Positions 22,242 through 29,803 of a stretch of DNA of 31,381 nt are shown here, piece after piece. The stretch is from positions 1 through 31,381 of the IMG/VR virus record IMGVR_UViG_3300034198_017309; one strand, 5' to 3'. The translations under genes and the position numbers were made by a program. The notes under the pieces are model-generated. The model made no database searches. It was not told the origin of the DNA and saw only the letters and a list, made by a program, of their open reading frames with translations. How positions within the stretch are numbered: position 1 is the stretch's first letter; every line of letters begins with the position of its first letter. Source of the stretch: a virus.

Positions 22242-23972
22242 ATGTCAGGCACAGTAAGACTTTCGCAGCTTCCTGGGGTTTCCGTTCTCAATTCCAATGA
22301 TGAGATCGAGGTCAGCCAACAGGGCGCATCGCGCAAAGCCACAATAGACCAGCTTCGCGGCGGTTTGTATGTGCTGCCAGGCGACATTGAAAATTCGTCG
22401 CTCACCATGCCGTCCATGCGCGTATTGGCAAGGACAGCAGCAGGCATCGGGCCTCCGCAAGCCCTGGCGTCAATACCATCCACCTTTATTACAAACTTTG
22501 CGGCTGCCGTGAATGCTGCAATTCAGGCGGTTTCACGCACGATATATGTGCAGGGGTTTGGCTCGGACCTGAACAACGGCTCGTCTCTGACAAAGGCGGT
22601 AGCCACTATTGAGCGAGCGCTGCAACTGGCGACTGCGGCGGGAGAACCTACGCTGATTGAGGTCTATCCAGGGGTCTATACCACGGAAGGGCATCTTGAT
22701 CTGCCGGATAATTGCGTCATACGGTCAGCGCATCGGACGGCCATCATTCGCCCGGCGCCGGGCTTTGAAACGCGCAATGTCTTTCGGATGGGATCGGGCT
22801 GTTTCGTTGAGGGGTTTCTCATAGAGGATTTTCGCCTCGACAGCCTGACCAATCCGACCAGCGGTTTTGCCTTCAGCTTCCGCCCTGGCGCGGTCATCAA
22901 CCGTGTGCCGTATGCTCATAAATGTGCCATCCGCACCGGGCGCACATGGAGCGCCGTGGCGCCGCCGCTTGACCGCGCCAATGGCAATCCCGCCGTGGGT
23001 ATCGGGGGCGGCGTCGTGCTGGCTGACGGACTGGTGTGCAGCCAGTATAGTCCCTTCCCAAACATTATGACCTGGGGCGCTACTCCCGTTTCTCATAATG
23101 GAATCGGGTATTGCGCGAAGAACGGCGGGCTCATCAATGCGGTCAACGCCGTTTCGATGTGGGCGCACAAGCATTTTCTTGCTATGACTGGCGGGCAAAT
23201 CATCCTTTCGGCTTGCTCTACGCAGTTTGGAGACTTTTCACTCGCCGCTGAGGGCTACCGCGACATTGTTGTGCCGGCTGCGGTGGCGGGAACGCCAAGC
23301 GTCCAGACTGCCGCTGCTACGCTTGTGGCGGGATCGCAAAACAACATTATCAATGCGGTGTGGGCGGCATTGGTCGCGGGTGGCTACACGACCGGCTGGA
23401 CTGCGGGCGATGAAGCGGCGACACGCGCGGATGCGGCGCTGTTCCTTCAGTGCATCCGGTGGGGGCTGGAATACGCCAGCGAAAAGCCAATCCAAGACTT
23501 TGCGGCGGGCCTGTTCAACACAGTCGGCCAGCGCGTTTTCGACGTAGCCATGCTGCCAGCCTTTGTCTTTTCGTTCAACAATATGCGCGATCAGATCAAC
23601 GCTCTTGGTATCGCCAGCCCGGCGCAAACCATGGTCAGCAATATGACGGCGGCGGTGGTCAGCACGATAAGCAGCCCTGTAACGCGCCGGGAGCCGAGCA
23701 AAATCACAGCCATCGGTCATACATGGACCGCAGTAATGGCGGGTGTTGCTTTGGCCCGCATCCCCCCGGCCAATAACGCAGCTACCATCCGCGACAGCAT
23801 CCTTGAGCAGAACGAGGGGGTGGTTGTTGCCAGCGGCCAAGACGACCAGGGCAATGCAATTTTTGTTGGTGGCTTGGAAATCAGCGCCGACACGGGAGAG
23901 TTGAGCGGCCCGCCATTTGATTCCGCCGTGCGCCGCGTAGCGACCCGAACCGCCATCGCCAGGAGTTTTTGA
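22242..23972 (+). CDS. Second beta-helix tail protein / receptor-binding candidate, 576 aa
   Basis: The N-terminal 45 residues (GTVRLSQLPGVSVLNSNDEI, then QGASRKATIDQLRG) match a common fibre-head motif. At about 98-170 lies the start of a beta-helix of the type used by many environmental phages: TIYVQGFGSDLNNGSSLTKA, then IEVYPGVYTTEGHLDLPDN. The middle (about 170-340) is repetitive beta with HNGIGYCAKNGGLINAVNAV. The C-terminal half is more helical and ends in a conserved-looking trailer (REPSKITAIGHTWTAVMAG, ADTGELSGPPFDSAVRRVA) seen in similar phage tail proteins. GGAG seven bases before the ATG supports the start. Confidence 0.72.
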   Translation: MSGTVRLSQLPGVSVLNSNDEIEVSQQGASRKATIDQLRGGLYVLPGDIENSSLTMPSMRVLARTAAGIGPPQALASIPSTFITNFAAAVNAAIQAVSRTIYVQGFGSDLNNGSSLTKAVATIERALQLATAAGEPTLIEVYPGVYTTEGHLDLPDNCVIRSAHRTAIIRPAPGFETRNVFRMGSGCFVEGFLIEDFRLDSLTNPTSGFAFSFRPGAVINRVPYAHKCAIRTGRTWSAVAPPLDRANGNPAVGIGGGVVLADGLVCSQYSPFPNIMTWGATPVSHNGIGYCAKNGGLINAVNAVSMWAHKHFLAMTGGQIILSACSTQFGDFSLAAEGYRDIVVPAAVAGTPSVQTAAATLVAGSQNNIINAVWAALVAGGYTTGWTAGDEAATRADAALFLQCIRWGLEYASEKPIQDFAAGLFNTVGQRVFDVAMLPAFVFSFNNMRDQINALGIASPAQTMVSNMTAAVVSTISSPVTRREPSKITAIGHTWTAVMAGVALARIPPANNAATIRDSILEQNEGVVVASGQDDQGNAIFVGGLEISADTGELSGPPFDSAVRRVATRTAIARSF

Positions 23973-23973
23973 C

Positions 23974-24441
23974 ATGCCTCGGATTACCTGCAAGACGCCA
24001 GCAAGCGGCAAGCCGCTGAACATCACCTTGGTTGATGTCCCTGCGACCTTCACGACGCTCGCGGATGCGCCGGATTTCTCCGTGCCCGACCCGAGCCAAG
24101 CGTTTGCAGCGCGCGATCCTCTGGACGCTACGCGGGCAATTCGCCCTGGCGAGGTATTCTTGCTGACGCCTTTGGCGGTTTACAACAAGACGGCGACGGC
24201 GCGGTGGGTCGAGGTGCAGTTTTTGACTGAGAGCGGCGTGACGGTCCTCTCGCCCGGTCGCGTTTCGGTGCCGGCGTTTGATACCGCTTATATTCCGGTG
24301 CAGGGGCGCAGTCTGACGAAGCGTGTTGCTGCTGGAGTCAATGGCGACCGACTCCAAATCCGCGCTGAGTTTGCCGCGGTGTTTGATGTGTGGGGCAGCG
24401 CCGAAGAACGGCTTTCGGCTGAACATATCGGGGTGGTGTGA
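23974..24441 (+). CDS. Hypothetical tail-region protein, 155 aa
   Basis: A beta-rich protein whose ends of strands are clear: [59 protein letters not shown], and [12 protein letters not shown]. This suggests a small sandwich domain, probably a virion protein working with the neighbouring spike or fibre. AGGAG eight bases upstream supports the start; the stop overlaps the next ATG by one base. No family is assigned. Confidence 0.65.
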   Translation: MPRITCKTPASGKPLNITLVDVPATFTTLADAPDFSVPDPSQAFAARDPLDATRAIRPGEVFLLTPLAVYNKTATARWVEVQFLTESGVTVLSPGRVSVPAFDTAYIPVQGRSLTKRVAAGVNGDRLQIRAEFAAVFDVWGSAEERLSAEHIGVV

Positions 24442-25250
24442 TGGCAGAAAAATACGGCTCTGGCCGCGCACCGCTACTTGGGCACGGTATTCCGCAGGCA
24501 GTCCCGATTACGCTTGATCCCGTTCTATACGCTGGCGCGATAGTTTATGGCGCAGACGGGGAAATGTATCGCAGTAACGGCAACGCTTGGTATCTTGTGG
24601 GGACTGGCCCACAAGGTCCGCAAGGTCCGCAAGGTATTCAAGGCCCGCAAGGTGAGACTGGGCCGACTGGCCCGCAGGGCACTTCTATACGCCTGCTCGG
24701 TAGTGTTGCGACTGTTGCCAACTTACCTACAGGCGCGGTGGTTAATGACGCCTATATAGTCACCGCAGACGGTAATCTTTATGTTTGGACGGGTTCTGTT
24801 TGGGCCAATGTCGGGCAAATTGTAGGCCCGCCCGGCCCTCAAGGCCCGGCTGGTGATACCGGTCCGACTGGTCCGGTTGGCCCGATTGGTCCTGCTGGCG
24901 CCCAAGGCCCTGCTGGTCCGACTGGCCCCCAAGGTCCGGCTGGTCCTTCCGACATTCCCGTGACCAACCGCACCGCAGCTTACACGGCGGCACTATCAGA
25001 CAATGGCGGCACCATCCGTATCACCACAGGCGGCGTGACGGTTCCAAGCGGCGTCTTTTTGCCTGGGCAGGTGTTTTCCATCGTGAACAACAGCGCCGGC
25101 AACCAGACGATTACGCAAGGGGCGGGCGTCACGCTGCGTTTTGCGGGCACAACGATAACCGGAAACCGCACTCTAGCGGGATACGGGCAATGCACCGTCT
25201 ATTGTGTGGCAAGCAATGAATTCCTCATTTCCGGTCCAGGGCTCACCTGA
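24441..25250 (+). CDS. Collagen-repeat tail fibre, 270 aa
   Basis: Two runs of Gly-X-Y triplets (residues about 56-80 and 129-170, units GPQ, GPT, GPA) form a collagen-like trimer shaft. Before and between them are the motifs [20 protein letters not shown] and [19 protein letters not shown], a small beta module common in phage fibres. The C-terminus ([40 protein letters not shown]) is a beta tip. Fibres of this type bind the host surface. ATG 24441 overlaps the upstream stop; a GTG in frame at 24438 is the alternative. Confidence 0.82.
   Translation: MAEKYGSGRAPLLGHGIPQAVPITLDPVLYAGAIVYGADGEMYRSNGNAWYLVGTGPQGPQGPQGIQGPQGETGPTGPQGTSIRLLGSVATVANLPTGAVVNDAYIVTADGNLYVWTGSVWANVGQIVGPPGPQGPAGDTGPTGPVGPIGPAGAQGPAGPTGPQGPAGPSDIPVTNRTAAYTAALSDNGGTIRITTGGVTVPSGVFLPGQVFSIVNNSAGNQTITQGAGVTLRFAGTTITGNRTLAGYGQCTVYCVASNEFLISGPGLT
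24606..24680 (+). repeat. Collagen-like triplet repeats, first block
   Basis: A 9-base unit related to GGTCCGCAA is repeated with small changes, encoding Gly-Pro-Gln and Gly-Pro-Thr triplets. It is coding, not a CRISPR array, as the period is 9 and there are no spacers. Confidence 0.85.
24825..24950 (+). repeat. Collagen-like triplet repeats, second block
   Basis: A further run of about fourteen Gly-X-Y codon triplets ([15 protein letters not shown]). Such blocks expand and contract by slippage and recombination, so fibre length may differ among relatives. Confidence 0.85.
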
Positions 25251-25252
25251 CC

Positions 25253-26005
25253 ATGAGTATTATGCAGCTTCTGCTCGGCTCAACGTATTCGCCTTCGTGG
25301 ACACCAGCGTTTCTATCCCCCGCCTTATGGCTTGATGCGTCCAGCCTTGGCTCTTTGACAATTAACGGCAGCAATCAGATTTCGCAGTGGAATGATCTGA
25401 GCGGAAACGCGCGGCATGTCTCACAGGGCGCGTTATCTCTCATGCCGATTTTGAGCGGTTCGTCAGTTGTTTTCAGCGGGGGGCAATCGCTGAAACATGC
25501 CACTTATGATATTACCGGACTCGATAATGTAACTTTGTGCGTGGTGGCAAATCCATCCCCGAGCGTGGCGCCCACCCAGCAGTCCATAGTCCGATTTCAG
25601 ACTAACGCAAACCCATACTTCGTGTATCCGTGGGGGCCTGGGCGCTTGATCAGCTACCAAGATGGAGGAACAGCAGGCCCCTCTGCGGGCTTCGTCTCCG
25701 GTGCCGTGAATATTGGCGTGGCTCGACGGGCGATCAATAGCGCGTCGGGGCTTCAGACTTGGAACAATGGTACTGCGGTTGCCAGTGGCGCGACTTCCAG
25801 CGGGGCCATACAAGCCGGGCCGCTTTCCATCGGCTCATGGAATGGTTTGGTTGAATACTTCACCGGTTTGGTTAGCGAGGTTCTTATTTTTCACGCAGCA
25901 TTAGTCGCGGCAGATCGTGAAAAGCTTGAGGGTTATCTGGCTTGGAAATGGGCGGTGCAAACCAGCCTTCCTTTGGCGCACCCATACCGAAACGCGCCTC
26001 CATAG
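25253..26005 (+). CDS. ConA/LamG-like virion protein, 250 aa
   Basis: Carries the signature of the LamG/concanavalin-like phage and environmental proteins: LWLDASSLGSLTINGSNQI, SQWNDLSGNARHVSQGALS, a central sugar-binding-type beta sandwich with SVVFSGGQSLKHA, and the distinctive C-terminal helix ADREKLEGYLAWKWAVQTSL followed by PLAHPYRNAPP. It is likely a carbohydrate-binding tail component. The ribosome site before the ATG is weak. Confidence 0.78.
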   Translation: MSIMQLLLGSTYSPSWTPAFLSPALWLDASSLGSLTINGSNQISQWNDLSGNARHVSQGALSLMPILSGSSVVFSGGQSLKHATYDITGLDNVTLCVVANPSPSVAPTQQSIVRFQTNANPYFVYPWGPGRLISYQDGGTAGPSAGFVSGAVNIGVARRAINSASGLQTWNNGTAVASGATSSGAIQAGPLSIGSWNGLVEYFTGLVSEVLIFHAALVAADREKLEGYLAWKWAVQTSLPLAHPYRNAPP

Positions 26006-26018
26006 AATGGGTGATTCC

Positions 26019-26273
26019 ATGCGAAAGTATCTGGTCTTCAATACCTTCGAGCAAGCGGAAGTTGCCGCACGAAATATAGATCGCAGTATGGGTCTGGATG
26101 ATCCGGTGTACAACAAGAACGCAGTGACCGGAGTGACGGATTTTAATTCTCAGCCAACGATTTGTTGGGCCGTGCCGCGCCAGATCGCGGATGGCAGATG
26201 GGTCGTGCCTTCCCCCAACAGCGAAGGCATTTCGGCTGATCCATCTTGGTTTCCAAAAATCACGGGAGCATAA
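26019..26273 (+). CDS. Hypothetical small tail-region protein, 84 aa
   Basis: Opens KYLVFNTFEQAEVAARNIDR, ends WAVPRQIADGRWVVPSPNSE. This resembles short proteins encoded after tail fibres in many phages (pattern 'YLVF.t..eA…W.A.pr…dGRW..p'), whose role is unknown, possibly as fibre-assembly helpers. Start 26019 has GGGTGA just upstream; ATG 26007, adding four residues, has no visible ribosome site. Confidence 0.6.
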   Translation: MRKYLVFNTFEQAEVAARNIDRSMGLDDPVYNKNAVTGVTDFNSQPTICWAVPRQIADGRWVVPSPNSEGISADPSWFPKITGA

Positions 26274-26276
26274 TCC

Positions 26277-26564
26277 ATGGCGGCGCAAAAACCTTTCACT
26301 CCGGCGCTATCCCACGCGCTGATTGGCGTCCTGATCACTTTGGTGGTCGGTGGAATCCTAGCTGCCGCGCCTATAGGCCCGTGGGGTGCTGGCGCCGTTG
26401 CAGCGTTCACCTTCTATTTGTCGCGTGAGCGACGCCAAAGCGAAGAACATTTCGGCAGCAACCGTATCGCGTTGTGGCAATGGAAGCCGCGCGCCTTTCG
26501 TGACATGGCTTGGCCTGCGCTGGCGGGTGTCTTGGTGGCGCTGGCGATTGAGTATTTCGTCTGA
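26277..26564 (+). CDS. Two-helix membrane protein, 95 aa
   Basis: Two hydrophobic segments: residues about 13-46 (ALIGVLITLVVGGILAAAPI and then AGAVAAFTFYL, possibly one long or two short helices) and about 78-94 (WPALAGVLVALAIEYFV). A charged cytoplasmic loop between them contains SRERRQSEEHFGSNRIALWQ. It could be a holin or another envelope protein; the lysis cassette at 8828 already has a holin candidate. GGGAG nine bases before the ATG supports the start. Its stop overlaps the start of the heme-oxygenase-like gene (TGATG), so they are coupled. Confidence 0.6.
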   Translation: MAAQKPFTPALSHALIGVLITLVVGGILAAAPIGPWGAGAVAAFTFYLSRERRQSEEHFGSNRIALWQWKPRAFRDMAWPALAGVLVALAIEYFV

Positions 26565-27076
26565 TGAGCCTCTACGCCGCCACACGCGACCTGCACCATG
26601 CCTGCGAGGCCCATCCGGTAGGCCAGCGCATGAGCGCGGGGACAGTCACACCCCAGGAATGGGCGGATTGGCTGGCTGCGTTTCGCGCCATTCACAGAGT
26701 TGTTGACCCCCACCTGCCTTCACACCTGACGCGCGTTGCATTGCTGGATGCAGACCTCGCTATGATGCAGGCAGAGCATGGTGTGACGGGACGTAAGCCA
26801 GAGGCAGCGCGGCGCTTTGCTGACGGGCTGACGACTGAGGACGCAAGGCTTGGCGCAGCCTATGTGCTGCATGGGGCGCACAGGCGCGGCGGTGCTGTCC
26901 TGGCAAAGACTATGGCCTCGCTGCGGTTTGCGACCGGGCATGTGTTCTACCCCCTGCCGGCAGAGGCAGAGGCGTTTGTGAAGCAGTTACGCGACCGGCT
27001 GGAATTGGCTGAGGCCGCTACCGCCACCTTTCGCGCGCTACTCGCCAGCATGGATGAGATAGCTGGCGGTCGTTGA
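26564..27076 (+). CDS. Heme-oxygenase-like protein, 170 aa
   Basis: The pattern fits the all-helical heme oxygenase fold, whose classic members cleave heme to biliverdin, CO and iron. An N-terminal helix, ATRDLHHACEAHP, has His11 in the H-x-x-x-E position of the heme-ligand helix. It is followed by TPQEWADWLAAFRAIHRVVD. Then comes a 'LLDADLAMM' helix and the distal-helix-like GAAYVLHGAHRRGGAVLAK (about 97-115), like the YVLEGS.LGG segment but with one extra residue. The last helix ends FRALLASMDEI. It is slightly shorter than bacterial enzymes (190-210 aa). Alternatives are a heme-oxygenase-fold protein without heme activity, such as a TenA-like member. The gene is embedded in the late operon, coupled to the membrane protein before it. 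Confidence 0.65.
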   Translation: MSLYAATRDLHHACEAHPVGQRMSAGTVTPQEWADWLAAFRAIHRVVDPHLPSHLTRVALLDADLAMMQAEHGVTGRKPEAARRFADGLTTEDARLGAAYVLHGAHRRGGAVLAKTMASLRFATGHVFYPLPAEAEAFVKQLRDRLELAEAATATFRALLASMDEIAGGR

Positions 27077-27103
27077 TCGCCCCACTTTCGGAGACAGACA
27101 GAC

Positions 27104-27523
27104 ATGATGCCATCCCCCCCTATGGCGGGCGCGGTCCCGCTTGCGCGTGAGGCCATGCCAACAGGCGGTATGCTGCGCCGCCCCTATGCTGATGAGCCAG
27201 GCCATCCGGCAGCAACATCGCTTGGCGGCGAACTGGACCCGGCATCCGCAGCCAAGAAGCGGCTTGCCGGCCTGCCGCCTGACATGCAGGCAATGGTCAT
27301 GGGTGCGCTTGGTGCTGATCCCCTGGTTGCTTCGGCCTTTCTGGCGGTGCTTGGGCCGGACTTTGCGCCGATCGTGCAGGAAGCCATGCGAATGTTCGGC
27401 CCGGATGCAATGGGAATGGATCAGCAGCAGCAGGGACCGCCCGGCATGGGTGGCGCTGCGCCGGACCAGCAAATGCAGATGCAAGGCGGCGCCGGGATGA
27501 TACCCGGCATGATGGGGGGATAA
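27104..27523 (+). CDS. Met/Gly/Gln-rich hypothetical protein, 139 aa
   Basis: Low-complexity ends flank a short ordered part (AAKKRLAGLPPDMQAMVMGA, then VASAFLAVLGPDFAPIVQEA). The tail is MGMDQQQQGPPGMGGA-like and very rich in Met, Gln and Gly. It probably belongs with the internal or ejection proteins that follow (7 bases to the next gene), but no function is known. There is a second ATG 3 bases after the first. Confidence 0.55.
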   Translation: MMPSPPMAGAVPLAREAMPTGGMLRRPYADEPGHPAATSLGGELDPASAAKKRLAGLPPDMQAMVMGALGADPLVASAFLAVLGPDFAPIVQEAMRMFGPDAMGMDQQQQGPPGMGGAAPDQQMQMQGGAGMIPGMMGG

Positions 27524-27529
27524 GCGGAT

Positions 27530-28333
27530 ATGTTTGGGGCGATTGTCGGTGCCATTTTTGGCAGTAACGCAAACAGGCAAGCGGCATCTACCGCCGCGCA
27601 AGCATCTTATGCCGCCGCTGAGCTACAGGCCAACGCGCTGCGTGACTCTACGAAGATGCAGATTGAGGCGGCGGAAAAGGCGCAGGCCGAAATGCGTCAA
27701 GCCGCCAACCGCGGTATTGGCGCTATTCGCGCTGGGACGGCGCAATTCGTGAGTACCATGCAGCCGCTTACTGAGCGCCAGGCCGAGTTTTACAACCCTA
27801 ATTTTAGGCTTGGCTTGACACCGAATCAAACCATTGCGCGCGAGGATTTGCAGCGCACAGGCCGCGCCACCATTGCCAAATCAGGATTGCGCGGCGCTGG
27901 GCGAGCGGGCGCGGCGGCTATCTTGGATGCGGATCGCCGATTTCTGGCTTCGGCGGCGGCGGATAACGACCAACTGAACCGCAATGCGGAGACGACCAAT
28001 ATCAATTTGCGGGAGAACGCAGCGAACCGGCGCGATGCCGCAACCTCCGATATTGCTCGTATTTACGCGCAAGAAGGCGGCTCGGTCGCCAATACGGAAT
28101 TGGGCCAGGGCAACCGTATTGCCGAAAGCATTTCTGATACGGGACGGGCAACCGCCGCCGACACTCGCCAGATTGGCCAAGTCCAGGGACGCGCAGTTTT
28201 GGATGATGGGATGAACCGCGCGAATACCACCATTGCTAATGGCCAGCTTTGGGGCAACGCAATTGGGCAGAGCGTCAATGGAATCACGTCATTGGCTACG
28301 GGCGGTTCAAGCGGATGGACCGCATTCATTTGA
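27530..28333 (+). CDS. Internal/DNA-ejection protein candidate, 267 aa
   Basis: Similar in style to the first ejection proteins of P22-like phages (gp7-like 'DNA transfer' proteins). A short hydrophobic N-terminus (MFGAIVGAIFGSNANR) leads into long Ala/Gln/Glu-rich helices (AAQASYAAAELQANALRDST, AAEKAQAEMRQAANRGIGAI). A central helix with RTGRATIAKSGLRGAGRAGA and further Asn/Arg/Asp-rich helices follow. Such proteins leave the virion with the DNA and help span the envelope. The call rests on composition and order (before two more such genes). Confidence 0.55.
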   Translation: MFGAIVGAIFGSNANRQAASTAAQASYAAAELQANALRDSTKMQIEAAEKAQAEMRQAANRGIGAIRAGTAQFVSTMQPLTERQAEFYNPNFRLGLTPNQTIAREDLQRTGRATIAKSGLRGAGRAGAAAILDADRRFLASAAADNDQLNRNAETTNINLRENAANRRDAATSDIARIYAQEGGSVANTELGQGNRIAESISDTGRATAADTRQIGQVQGRAVLDDGMNRANTTIANGQLWGNAIGQSVNGITSLATGGSSGWTAFI

Positions 28334-28366
28334 GGTTGGCTTGGTAGGCGGGGAGAACTCAACATC

Positions 28367-29803
28367 ATGAGCGGTCGCTTAAATTCATTCATCACAACCA
28401 ATCCAGTCACGCGCGGATTTGATGAAGCCAATGAGCGCACTCAGCGGCTTGAAAGGCAGGCGGCTGACCGAGCGGTTGATGAGGCAATCCGACGCGGCTT
28501 GCAGCGATCCTTTGGGCAGCAGCAGCCGGGCGCTGGTCCGACTGCGGGCGTCCCCGTCACGCAATCCGCGATCACGAATGAGGTTGCGCCCGGTAGCCTG
28601 CCGCCACCCATTCCGATTCCGCAGGAACCACAAGCGCCGGCCGGCGCAAATGTGGGGAACGCACCCGCCGCAATGCCGCTTCCACCGCAACCCCCGGCAC
28701 CGGCCCCAAGCCAAGCTCCGAGCGGTAGCCCGCCGCAATCTGCGGGCCAGCCAAGCGCTGCACCCCGGCGCAGGGCGCAGGATGCCCGCGAAAATATTCT
28801 GACCGAATTGGCGCAGGTACGCGGGGGCGGGGCCGCCGCACTGAGCCTGCTGCAACGTGGCAGCGCGCAAGAGCAGCGCCAGCTTGAGCGCGACGAGCGC
28901 CTAGCGATGCTTGCGTTACAGCGCGGCGACCTGAATACGTTCCGCTTTTACGGCAGCCGGGCCGGGATAGAGTTGCCGGAGGAAGTGCTGAACAATGCGC
29001 AGCAGCGCGGCCTTCTGGCTGACGCCGGGCTGATGGCAGGTAGGTTCTATCCGCGCCAGCAAAGCCAGCAACAGCGGTTCGTTGAAACTTACTTGCGCAC
29101 GGGCGGCGATTTGAACGCAGCGCGTACAGCCGCAAGAGCGGCAGGCCCAAGCGGCAATGCCGGATCTACGCGCCAGCCGCCGCAACCGCGCCCTACGCGC
29201 CAGTCTCAAGTTTGGCGGCAGGGTGCAAATCCTGGCGAGGAAGAACTTGTGATGGTGGACCCCACCAATCCCAACGCTCCGGCAAGGGCAGTCATTGACC
29301 AAAATGGATCGCCGGTTACGCGCCAGCGCGGGAGCGGGCAGGTTGCCGGGCCTCGCGCTACGGCAGAGCCAAGGCAGGGCGCTCGGCAGCAGCAGGAGCA
29401 AATGCTGATTCGCGCGGGCGTGGAGCCACAGGAGGCGGCGCGCATTGCTGGCGGGGCGCAGGCTTCGGCCAATACCGTTGCCAGTGTTTATGCTCGATTG
29501 GCGGGATCGGGCGCCAGTCAGGCCGATGTTGACAAGGCGATGGAAGTGTTCGGCCCGAATTGGCGCCGCGCACTTGGCGGATCGGCGGCCGTGGCGCCTC
29601 CGCCCCCCGCGACAGCGGCCGCGCCACAACCTAGCCGGTGGCAGCGTAACAACCCCTTCGGCAGCAGCGCGCCGCGCGTGGCGCCCCAGGACACCCCCGC
29701 GCCGTCCGCGCCGATTGGCCAGAGCGGGATGCAGGCAGAGCCGCCGCCAGCAGCGGGGCGGCAGCGCATTCGCGTCAATGAAAATGGGGAGATTGTCTTT
29801 TGA
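28367..29803 (+). CDS. Internal virion protein candidate, 478 aa
   Basis: An N-terminal helix (FDEANERTQRLERQAADRAV, 19-38) precedes a 70-residue Pro/Ala-rich disordered segment. Then come helical parts with ENILTELAQVRGGGAAALSL, ERDERLAMLALQRGDLNTFR and a 'VETYLRTGGDLNAARTAARA' stretch. A long Pro/Gln/Arg linker and a helical QQQEQMLIRAGVEPQEAARI region follow, ending IRVNENGEIVF. It fits the second ejection/internal protein slot of P22-like phages (gp20-like) by order, but sequence proof is lacking. GGGGAGA ten bases before the ATG supports the start. Confidence 0.6.
   Translation: MSGRLNSFITTNPVTRGFDEANERTQRLERQAADRAVDEAIRRGLQRSFGQQQPGAGPTAGVPVTQSAITNEVAPGSLPPPIPIPQEPQAPAGANVGNAPAAMPLPPQPPAPAPSQAPSGSPPQSAGQPSAAPRRRAQDARENILTELAQVRGGGAAALSLLQRGSAQEQRQLERDERLAMLALQRGDLNTFRFYGSRAGIELPEEVLNNAQQRGLLADAGLMAGRFYPRQQSQQQRFVETYLRTGGDLNAARTAARAAGPSGNAGSTRQPPQPRPTRQSQVWRQGANPGEEELVMVDPTNPNAPARAVIDQNGSPVTRQRGSGQVAGPRATAEPRQGARQQQEQMLIRAGVEPQEAARIAGGAQASANTVASVYARLAGSGASQADVDKAMEVFGPNWRRALGGSAAVAPPPPATAAAPQPSRWQRNNPFGSSAPRVAPQDTPAPSAPIGQSGMQAEPPPAAGRQRIRVNENGEIVF

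Noticed and set aside
24606-24950. Regular short repeats as a possible CRISPR array
   Set aside because: Period is 9 bases, in frame, encoding Gly-X-Y triplets; no repeat-spacer structure.
25917-26018. Upstream extension of the 26019-26273 gene
   Set aside because: It lies inside the ConA-like gene in another frame and lacks a ribosome site.
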